Of a DNA stretch of 20,870 nucleotides, positions 7,379 through 14,729 are shown piece by piece. This DNA is from DAIOXA01 sp050949165. Lineage in GTDB: Bacteria > Bacillota > Proteinivoracia > UBA4975. The first letter of the stretch is position 1. Each line of letters starts with the position of its first letter. A model generated the notes under the pieces. That model saw nothing but the letters and a program-made list of their open reading frames with translations, was not told the DNA's origin and did no database searches. The translations under genes were made by a program, and so were the position numbers. Location of the stretch: assembly GCA_050949165.1 (NCBI GenBank), contig JBMNFF010000018.1:1-20870 (forward strand). The letters are read 5' to 3'.

Positions 7379-9340
7379 ATGTCCCATCTGAAGATATGGC
7401 AGCAAGCTCAGAAAAAGGTGGAAGAAACCGTTGCCAGAGTGAAGTCATTCCTTGACAGCTTTTCCCGGGAGCGGGAAGAGTTGCAGCAGCGGATTGCCAA
7501 ATATCGTGAGGACGTAAAGAATGCGGACAGCAAGGACAGGCAGTTCATGTTGTCCGACCTTTTATGCTGGAAGAAGAGGCCCGCCTGGGCAGACGCATTG
7601 AGGATATGAGCACCGGCCTGTTCAGCCCCTATTTCAGCAAAGTCGTTTCCGATGAGGCTATTTACATATCCAAGTACTTTTCGGACCCAGATCATAACCT
7701 GGTCAAATTTACATCGCCCGTCGCCGTCCTCAGATACAAAGACGTGGAACAAGTTGGCTATGTCAACGGCATAGCCCACAAAATCAAGGAGAAGCAGATT
7801 GTAGACATCGAGGAGGGTACCCTGAGGCGTTTGGAGCACGCCGAGGCCGACACCGTTTTTGTTTACGATTGCAACAGGGTAACCTTTCTCCACAAGCGGC
7901 CTGGGGAGCTGCCGGTGAGCAAGGCCAGTTTGGCCGCCCCGCAGCCGGAGAGCGCTGAGGCGGCCGAGCCCAAGAAATATGTGCTGGGCGAGATTATCGC
8001 GAAAATGCGGGAAGAGCAGGACCGCATCATGCGGGCGCCCTACCAGGGGGTGACCCTGGTCAAGGGGGCAGCAGGTTCCGGCAAGACCAACATTGCCTTC
8101 CACCGCATTGTTTACCTGCTCAGCGAGCATCCCAAGGAGTTCCGGCAACAGGCCATCGCAGTATTTTGTTACAACGTGGCTTTGAAGAAGTATTTGAGCA
8201 ACATGCTCATCGAGCTGAATATCCCGCGGGTTCAGGTCTTCAGCATCGACGAGTGGCTTTACTCCATCCTCCGGAAGGTCACCAACATTAGCTGGCTAAA
8301 TTACGATGAAGATACCTGGACCAAGATTGTCAAGACGCGCAAAGAAGTCCTGCCGATCTTGGACGTTTTTTACGCTGAGTACAAACCCCAGCTCCTCAAG
8401 ACGATAACCGTGGAAGAGGTTGGCGAGGACAGCCTTCTGCGCATCGACGGGCTATGGATTCTCAATTTGCTCTATACCTACCGGCCCTTCTTAGAGCATA
8501 TCAGCTGGCATGATTCCGGCGGCCCGGTCCGCTATGAGCCGGGGGAAAGGGTGGACCATTCAGATCAGTTTCTCCTTGCCTGGCTAATTCAGAAGCTGGC
8601 TCAAGACAGGAATCTCAATGTCTTTGGCTATTACGACCACGTGGTGGTGGATGAGGTCCAGGACCTGATGCCCGTCCAGCTTGCCCTGCTGGACACCCTA
8701 CACAACAATTCCATGACCCTGGTGGGGGATGTGAGTCAAAGGATTTTCGCCCTGGGCGTGGACAGCTGGGACCAGCTCCCCGTTACCATCAATAGCACCT
8801 ATGAACTTACTATGTGCCATCGGTCCACCCTGCAGACCCATCCTCTTTGCCAACGAACTGCTGGCAGACAAAGGGGACAATATATATTCAACAAAGGTGG
8901 GGAAACAAGGGGAAAAGCCGTGTCTCTTCAGGGCTGCAAACCGTACCGATGCCCTGGACAAGGTTGTTCAGTATGTAAAGGAAATCAAGGGGCGGGAACC
9001 CCTGGCCTCGGTGGCGGTCCTCAACTTCCGTAACAGGGATTTGAATTGGATTAATGACAACCTCTGGAAAGCGGGCATTGACAGCTACATTGCCACCAAA
9101 GGCGACTGGGAGTTTTCGCCCCGGGTGGCGGTTACCACGTATCACCAGGTCAAGGGTTTGGAATTTGACTACATCTTCATCCTGGGGCTTAACGATTACC
9201 AGCAGTTAAAAATCTCCAACATGGACAAGGTTATCTACACTGCGGTGACCCGGGCCCAGAAGCGGGTGTACATTGCTTATTGGCGGCACCTCCCGGATAT
9301 CCTCAAAAAAGCGGACCCGGAGCTATATGTCCGGGTCTGA
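7379..9340 (+). pseudogene. HelD-like UvrD-family helicase with two frameshifts
   Basis: The start is ATG 7379, with AGGGAGG at 7364-7370. Three frames join into about 654 residues. Part 1 is a coiled-coil N-terminus (KIWQQAQKKVEETVARV onward) to about 7560. Part 2 (7564 to about 8836) has FSPYFSKVV, YISKYF, the P-loop GAAGSGKT (8065-8088) and Walker B VVVDEVQD (8641-8664) followed by LVGDVSQRIF. Part 3 (about 8840-9340) has TTYHQVKGLEFDYIFILG and YTAVTRAQKRVYIAYW, motifs V-VI. This order fits HelD-like helicases, which in Bacillota recycle stalled RNA polymerase; island-borne relatives may serve defence. The first break is repaired by adding one T to the run at 7560-7563, the second by dropping one C from 8837-8839. 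All motifs survive, so decay is recent or the indels are sequencing errors. It is shorter than B. subtilis HelD (774 aa). Confidence 0.82.
9304..9337 (-). terminator. Rho-independent terminator, minus strand
   Basis: On the minus strand GACCCGG (9337-9331) pairs with CCGGGTC (9320-9314), then CGC and a run of six T (9310-9305). This is a seven-pair GC-rich stem with a T-tract, a good intrinsic terminator for minus-strand transcription. The stop codon of the small membrane ORF (9325-9323) lies in its loop, and it also overlaps the last codons of the convergent HelD-like gene. Confidence 0.55.
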
Positions 9341-9535
9341 CAAGGGGCCTTTGCAATACTCAATTCTCCTGGCCGGATTTCCTGTTATCAGCACGGCGCC
9401 AACGGCCAGGGACAAGCTGGCAATCGTGAAAGCTGTTACGATTATCAACATTATGTAACATGCAATCTTGTTGGCTACAGAATAATGTACTATTAAACTG
9501 ACAGAAAGGCTCATCGCCCCGAAAAAGGCACACAT
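9323..9535 (-). CDS. Possible small two-helix membrane protein
   Basis: A 70-aa frame from ATG 9535 contains two hydrophobic stretches, AFFGAMSLSVSLIVHYSV and IMLIIVTAFTIASLSLAVG, followed by a positively charged tail (NPARRIEYCKG). This suggests two membrane helices. The frame stays open upstream to beyond 9600 (NREGKADRITLLKRLSL), with no ATG and no clear ribosome-binding site, so the true N-terminus may be longer or the gene may be a 3' fragment. It converges on the HelD-like gene, overlapping its last 18 nt. A hairpin with a T-run sits exactly at its 3' end, which supports transcription of this strand. No family recognised. Hydrophobic frames can arise by chance, so confidence is low. Confidence 0.35.
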   Translation of the reverse strand: MCAFFGAMSLSVSLIVHYSVANKIACYIMLIIVTAFTIASLSLAVGAVLITGNPARRIEYCKGPLSDPDI

Positions 9536-9616
9536 TAAGGACAGTCTTTTTAAGAGCGTTATCCTGTCCGCCTTTCCCTCCCTGTTGAAGCTGTTGCGAT
9601 TGCAACTATGGAACCC

Positions 9617-9643
9617 AGGCGTTCTGGCATAGAATGCTTTTTT
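9617..9643 (+). terminator. Rho-independent terminator, plus strand
   Basis: GCGTTCT (9619-9625) pairs with AGAATGC (9631-9637) through a five-base loop, with one G-T pair, and is followed at once by six T (9638-9643). It is placed to end transcripts from the HelD-like gene, 277 nt downstream of its stop, and separates that gene from the gene A/B operon. Confidence 0.65.
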
Positions 9644-9701
9644 ACTGTATTATTTGGTTGCGGGCAAGGGTGCTGAGCGCGGCAGGGTATGTTTAAAGGG
9701 T

Positions 9702-9736
9702 AAAACGGGATGCTGGAAAAGCATCCTTGTTTTTTC
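9702..9736 (+). terminator. Second plus-strand terminator or leader attenuator before gene A
   Basis: GGATGC (9708-9713) pairs with GCATCC (9721-9726). The stem can extend through AAAACG against TTGTTTT, and six T (9730-9735) follow. It lies 110 nt before the gene A start. It may simply back up the terminator at 9617-9643, or, if the operon promoter lies between the two, act as an attenuator in the leader. I cannot place the promoter. Confidence 0.55.
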
Positions 9737-9845
9737 ATCTGGCAATAGCAAAGGAATTGGGTGGAATTGCTGGTCATATTTTACAAGGATGTCACGATAC
9801 TCGTGTAGAATTATTGTAACAATAATTGTTCGGGGAGGGGGCCCT

Positions 9846-12800
9846 ATGACCAGGAAGTGGAGTGAGAGTCCGTCGTTTTTTCTCAGACAGCCCTGGACTG
9901 GCCGCACTGATTTGCTAACGGAAAGGGCTGCTGAGCTGGCGAAGGAATGGCTCAGGAGAAAAAAGGGTCCGGTTGTCGCCGGTTCCGAGGCTATAAACAC
10001 AGCTTTGTGCGCAATTGAGGAGTTGAAGAAGGTCAATCAGTTCCTGCGCGTTGCCGTAGTTGTACCGAGCCGCCCGTTAGTTCACCAATGGTCGGAAAGA
10101 ATCCAGGAGTTTTTCGGCTTCCCCGAAAGGGTAGTGGGCTTAGTTGACGGCGAGCGCAGCGATTTTTACTCCAAGTGGACAAGGATCCTTGTGTGTACTG
10201 CTACCCCGGGAATAAACCTGCTTGCGGAAAAGTGCGATTCGTTCATTGGCCAAGACTTGCTTCTTATAGGGCATGATTTGAACCACAGTCAGCTTCATGC
10301 TTTGCTGGCAGCTCCCCATGCTTACAGCCTTATTTTACTGGAGGACGACGCGGCGGTGACTGCGCACGATTACTATGGTTGCGAAGATGAAGATTCTGAA
10401 CCAGTTGAACCATTAAACGAAGAAAGTGCCAGGGCAAGGACAACCGCAACACGATTGCTCGACTGCACCAATTTACAGGACAGCGATGCCTATTTTTCGG
10501 CAATGCTCACCAAAGACATGTTAATCGGGGACATTGAGATTAGCGAAGAGGAATTGGACCATCTGGCCAACCTCATTACTGCAGAGTTAAAGAAACCATT
10601 TCCGCATATAAAAAGCTCCTTAAGCATTGCTGTATTTCTGGTATGGGCTGGAATCTTGTATTATCAGGAAGGCAATTATTGGGCCCCAATTTATGAAAAA
10701 CTGGGCTTGCCATTATCCAGTAGTAAATGGCAAGCGATTCTCGGCAATGTTTTTTTAGACGTAATCAGAAATAATGGACTCCTGGAGATACGGGATGGGC
10801 AAACCTACGTTACCCCAATTCTTGCCCATGGGTATGTGCCGGATTACTATATGGAGAGTTTTTTCAATGACTTCCTTTGGCCGACATATCTGAAACGGAT
10901 TGATTCCGGATTATCAATTTCGCAGCCTGAGGTTGAACATCAGGTTTCAATATGGCGGCGAGATTTCAGAGAGTTTGAAGATCTACATGAGCGGCTGGCA
11001 AAGTTAGCCGAAGAGGAAAGAACTCTTTCGATAAAACTCGATGCTTTAAGAAATAAGGAGAAAGTTCGCAGATATGAAGTCTTGGCCAGAAGGGTGCAGG
11101 AGTCTGAGCTGTTGGACAAGGTGCTGAGTTTTCCTGCTAAGTGGCTTGATTGGGTGAGAGAAATGGAGACGGGCCAACAGTTTGCTATAGCCGAGAAGGC
11201 ACGGGAATTCAAAGAGTCTGCAGAGAGACTGGCCGGAGAGCTGAATTCTATTAAGCTTCAGATAGAAGAAACCGGAAAGGTGCTGTTTTCAAATTGGACA
11301 TTTTCCCAATGCGAAAACGTTGCTGCACTGTCTGTAGCAGATATCCAAAAAATGATTGCGCAGTACCAGAACGGCCTTTCAAGGTTTTCCGGTCCCCTGG
11401 GCTGGATACTTCGTGTGTTAATGGCCAAACGCTATAAATCCGTGCACAAACTGCGGAATAAGATTGTCGACGCATGGCAGCCGCTGACTTTGTGGGAAGA
11501 GTTTGAAGATTTGACAGTTGTCGGGACGAAATTAATTAATAGTTTGGTCCGCTTGCAAGAGTTGATCGCGGAGTGGAAAGAACTGCGTAGTGAGCTGGCA
11601 GAGTCGCACTTGCCACAATTAGAAGCTGGCGCAACTTTGGATGCGTTAAATGAAGAAGAGCATGTTCGTTCTAGAGTAGCTGACATGGATAGGGAAATGG
11701 AAAACTTTATCGCACTACTTATTGATTTGGGGCAAGGCAATATTGAGGCAGGTTGCAAGCTTGCAGAAGCGCAACGCGAAGTGCGCGCAGAAATTAAAGA
11801 GTTGCGGGAAAGTGTCCCCATAGATATAAACACGCTTCTGGCCTGTTTGCCGGAGGCAGAGAAATATACTGAGGAAGAAATAAATGATTTACTGCTCTTG
11901 GTCAGGAAAGACAAGCGTGCCTGCACTGAAAAACTGGAGTTATATCAGAACGCATACTTTCTAAACGAATCAACGCGGGCCTTTATCTTTCAAGGGAAAG
12001 AAAAGGCGACCACTTTTGTCCATGCAACGTTCCAATATTTGCACTCGTTGGAAAGCGGAATTTCCCAACCTCAGTCTACAATCATGTTACCGGCGAGAAT
12101 TGCCCAGGCAATGCAAAAATGGTGGACAGAAATGGACCGAAGCTCAACCGAGGGCAGCGGCTGGGCAGGTTGGGAAAAAGGCAAACAGAAGGAAGGGCGT
12201 ATCAGGAAGCCGACTGTTTGCTTTGATGCCGAGAAAAGGATTGTTAAAGTATGCCTGCCTTCCGCACTGGTCCTGTTTGAAAGCGACGATGAAGTGGATC
12301 GTGCCAAGTTTGAGGCGTGGGGCGAAGCAAGTCTTATATTCCAAGAACAGTTGCCTTTGTTCAGGGAGGCCGGGAAGACTTACCGGACAGGCGCTCTGGA
12401 AAAAAATCTTAAGGCACCACAACCTGTCTATAAATTCAAGTTCTCTTGTGGAGCTATTGAACGGGAGTGGAATTTCTCCGGCCCGGGCTTGTTCAACAAG
12501 AGCATTATGTTTAATGCTGATGGGGTGCTGGTTGAGAACACCACAGAATACAACATCTTTCCGGGCGACTATGCGTGGGTGATTGCTCCTGCCGGCAGTG
12601 TTGTGGAGCCGTCTGTTGCAGAAAGAGAACGGGATGCGCTCATAGACGATTGGTCTGGGTATGAAGCTATATACGTGGACCTAAGTAATATTGATGTCTT
12701 AATAATTCGCTCGGGCGACGTCATCGATGTATATCGGCGTCAAGCCAGAATTGAACCGGCTTTTATTGGGGGAGAAGGTATTCCCGGGGTTACAGGTCAA

Positions 12801-14729
12801 TATGGGGCACCTGTGTATGCGTCGGGATTACCCGAGCTCGTATTTTCCGTTAAGGATCCTGACGAACTGGCTTTGTATGGTATCAAGATTGAGGTTGATA
12901 GCAAAGGATTTTATTGGCCTGCAAAAGAACTTCAGCCGTTATTGAGCAGGGATAATGCAGTACTGATTGAACTGGGCAAGATTTTTGCCAATTACTATGG
13001 CGAATTTACCGTTGTTCTTGCGCGCCGGAACAAAAAAATTTGGGAATGTAAGTGTGTCGTTTTGCCAGACTTAAAGATTGCCTGGCAGAGACCGGTTTAT
13101 TATTTGGCGGATGAAACTGCCCCTATGAGCAAGTTGACCATATCGTCTGTTCTGCCTTTTATATTTACAGGGCAGGTAGGGGCGGTGCGAAATTACAGTC
13201 GTTCACAGACGATACTTTTTGACACTTCTCAATCTGTTGTTTCGGGAACTGTGGTTTTCGCTTTGGGAGAAAACACCTACGCTAGAGCCAGCCTTGTTAT
13301 CGATATTCCCTGTATTCGCTGGCGTTGGGCTAATGAAAAAATGTGGCGCTTTAAGGCGGATGAGGTATGGTACAGAGATGTGGGCGAGATAGCCGTTAAG
13401 GTGCCCAAGGGTTGGAACTCTGTTAGCCTTTCGCTTAAAGAAAGTCGTCAGAAAATAACAAAGCCGGTGAAGAACGGCATAGCTGTATTCGACCTTAGTA
13501 AATTTGCCGACTCTCTCAGACTCGGCAAGCAGAATTTGCAGGAGCTTATCATTGAATCCGATGGGTTAGCGCCAAGCGTGTTAATGCGGATTCGTACAAA
13601 ATGGCTGGTAGATAAAGTTGAATTTGAAGTCAGGGAAGAAGCCGGACAACGCATTGTTAATATCCGCTGGACCGAGCTGGGCAAAGCTGAAAACAGGGTA
13701 ATCCGCCTGTGGCCGTTGAATAACAGGGGATCGCATGATGTTTTAACATACCCTGTGCCCGATGGATATTTTTACTGTGAGATAAGAGAACCTGCGGACA
13801 TACTGCGGCCAGGCAAGTATATAATGCAATTCGCTGAAGAAGATTCATGGTCTAGTGCACCTGCCCGTTTCCCTGAACGTGGCGCAAGGAATTGCATTGA
13901 TGTGCAAATTGGTGAACTTATCGAGCCTACGGCAATACAGTGGCGATTGCCGTGGGAACGAAAATGGAAAGAAGCCCCTGGACTTATTTTACGAGAAAAC
14001 CTTGACTTAATCGAATTACGGTTGCCCGCAGGGATTTCCGGAGATGATGTCCGGATTGTTGGAGGAGGTTGCCGGGTACTACTGGAATACATAGATGGAC
14101 AAATATATGAAGCGAATATGAAGACGTTTAAAAAAGCTATGGCGGACCAGGAATTGGATCCTTATATAATACAAGTAGAGGTTTCTGGCCGCCACCATGA
14201 GTTTTTGACGGTATATCCCAAATGGGAAGTCTACGACGTTGAGTCCAACATATTCAGGGACGGACAGAAATGGGAGTTCCAAGTGAGTTGGCGTGAAATT
14301 TGCAACACCAGGGGCAGAATCATCCGCATTTGGTCCGAAGACTTAAAAGTATACAAGGAGTGGCCAATTCCAGACGGTAAAGACACCAAGGTTATTATTC
14401 GCGAGCCTATTCAGGGGTTTTTCGCCGGAAAATACATCATTCAATTTGACATTCTAAGAAAATCCAACAACTTGCCTCAAAAGCCTTGTTCTGATGATAT
14501 TATTGACGGCTACCTTGATGTTCCGTACACTATTGGTCAAACCAGTCAGCTTATCCAAGAAGGAAAAAAGATAATCAATAAATTCCACTCTTGTCTGGAA
14601 TATAAATGTCCAAGACACAAACACATTTTGCCCAGCGGGATAAGAAAGTGCTTCGCTTGTGACTATCAACTGTCACCTGGAATCAACACAAAAAGTTTTT
14701 GGCTTATTTATAAGGAGGAGACTGAATAA
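9846..14729 (+). CDS. Gene A: giant protein with a degenerate helicase-like N-terminus and repeated beta modules
   Basis: 1627 aa from ATG 9846 (GGGGAGGGGG at 9832-9841); the frame extends back to 9654 without a better start. No family recognised. Residues about 25-175 run like an SF2 RecA domain: VVVPSRPLVHQW (71-82) resembles motif Ia and ILVCTATPG (114-122) motif Ib. The P-loop position reads AGSEAINT (45-52), the DEAH position LIGHD (140-144) and the SAT position LLEDD (164-168), so ATPase activity is not expected. Residues about 370-710 are highly charged and helical, likely coiled coil. From about 770 the protein is beta-rich; modules 1157-1329 and 1364-1534 are tandem copies. The C-terminus has C1583, C1588, H1591, H1593, C1602 and C1605, a probable zinc site. 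No signal peptide or membrane segment, so cytoplasmic. The TAATG overlap with gene B suggests co-expression and a joint complex. It may fill the place of DruH in a Druantia-like system; this is inference. Confidence 0.85.
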   Translation: MTRKWSESPSFFLRQPWTGRTDLLTERAAELAKEWLRRKKGPVVAGSEAINTALCAIEELKKVNQFLRVAVVVPSRPLVHQWSERIQEFFGFPERVVGLVDGERSDFYSKWTRILVCTATPGINLLAEKCDSFIGQDLLLIGHDLNHSQLHALLAAPHAYSLILLEDDAAVTAHDYYGCEDEDSEPVEPLNEESARARTTATRLLDCTNLQDSDAYFSAMLTKDMLIGDIEISEEELDHLANLITAELKKPFPHIKSSLSIAVFLVWAGILYYQEGNYWAPIYEKLGLPLSSSKWQAILGNVFLDVIRNNGLLEIRDGQTYVTPILAHGYVPDYYMESFFNDFLWPTYLKRIDSGLSISQPEVEHQVSIWRRDFREFEDLHERLAKLAEEERTLSIKLDALRNKEKVRRYEVLARRVQESELLDKVLSFPAKWLDWVREMETGQQFAIAEKAREFKESAERLAGELNSIKLQIEETGKVLFSNWTFSQCENVAALSVADIQKMIAQYQNGLSRFSGPLGWILRVLMAKRYKSVHKLRNKIVDAWQPLTLWEEFEDLTVVGTKLINSLVRLQELIAEWKELRSELAESHLPQLEAGATLDALNEEEHVRSRVADMDREMENFIALLIDLGQGNIEAGCKLAEAQREVRAEIKELRESVPIDINTLLACLPEAEKYTEEEINDLLLLVRKDKRACTEKLELYQNAYFLNESTRAFIFQGKEKATTFVHATFQYLHSLESGISQPQSTIMLPARIAQAMQKWWTEMDRSSTEGSGWAGWEKGKQKEGRIRKPTVCFDAEKRIVKVCLPSALVLFESDDEVDRAKFEAWGEASLIFQEQLPLFREAGKTYRTGALEKNLKAPQPVYKFKFSCGAIEREWNFSGPGLFNKSIMFNADGVLVENTTEYNIFPGDYAWVIAPAGSVVEPSVAERERDALIDDWSGYEAIYVDLSNIDVLIIRSGDVIDVYRRQARIEPAFIGGEGIPGVTGQYGAPVYASGLPELVFSVKDPDELALYGIKIEVDSKGFYWPAKELQPLLSRDNAVLIELGKIFANYYGEFTVVLARRNKKIWECKCVVLPDLKIAWQRPVYYLADETAPMSKLTISSVLPFIFTGQVGAVRNYSRSQTILFDTSQSVVSGTVVFALGENTYARASLVIDIPCIRWRWANEKMWRFKADEVWYRDVGEIAVKVPKGWNSVSLSLKESRQKITKPVKNGIAVFDLSKFADSLRLGKQNLQELIIESDGLAPSVLMRIRTKWLVDKVEFEVREEAGQRIVNIRWTELGKAENRVIRLWPLNNRGSHDVLTYPVPDGYFYCEIREPADILRPGKYIMQFAEEDSWSSAPARFPERGARNCIDVQIGELIEPTAIQWRLPWERKWKEAPGLILRENLDLIELRLPAGISGDDVRIVGGGCRVLLEYIDGQIYEANMKTFKKAMADQELDPYIIQVEVSGRHHEFLTVYPKWEVYDVESNIFRDGQKWEFQVSWREICNTRGRIIRIWSEDLKVYKEWPIPDGKDTKVIIREPIQGFFAGKYIIQFDILRKSNNLPQKPCSDDIIDGYLDVPYTIGQTSQLIQEGKKIINKFHSCLEYKCPRHKHILPSGIRKCFACDYQLSPGINTKSFWLIYKEETE
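13314..13832 (+). repeat. Gene A beta module, copy 1 (residues 1157-1329)
   Basis: Begins IRWRWANEKMWRF and ends with PVPDG, EIREPADILRPGKYIMQF. It aligns by eye in order and spacing with copy 2: start IRWRW/IQWRL, then KWLVDKVEFEV/KWEVYDVESNI, VNIRWTELG/FQVSWREIC, NRVIRLWPL/GRIIRIWSE, PVPDG/PIPDG and GKYIMQF/GKYIIQF. The length is 173 residues. Alternating hydrophobic residues suggest beta sandwiches of an Ig-like kind. Confidence 0.7.
13935..14447 (+). repeat. Gene A beta module, copy 2 (residues 1364-1534)
   Basis: Begins IQWRLPWERKWKEAP and ends PIPDG, IREPIQGFFAGKYIIQF. It is 171 residues, nearly the same length as copy 1, from which it is separated by a 34-residue linker. The copies are diverged at protein level and not similar at DNA level, so the duplication is old and unlikely to recombine. 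Confidence 0.7.

Noticed and set aside
7408..8148. 246-codon minus-strand frame opposite the HelD-like gene
   Set aside because: It mirrors the helicase codons, has no ribosome-binding site and no recognisable domain; the plus strand here carries clear helicase motifs.
9654..9845. 64-residue N-terminal extension of gene A to 9654
   Set aside because: The stretch crosses a terminator hairpin, uses a TTG with no ribosome-binding site and looks non-coding; ATG 9846 has GGGGAGGGGG just upstream.
12016..12582. 188-codon plus-strand frame inside gene A
   Set aside because: An out-of-frame shadow of the long gene A frame, with no start signal or domain.
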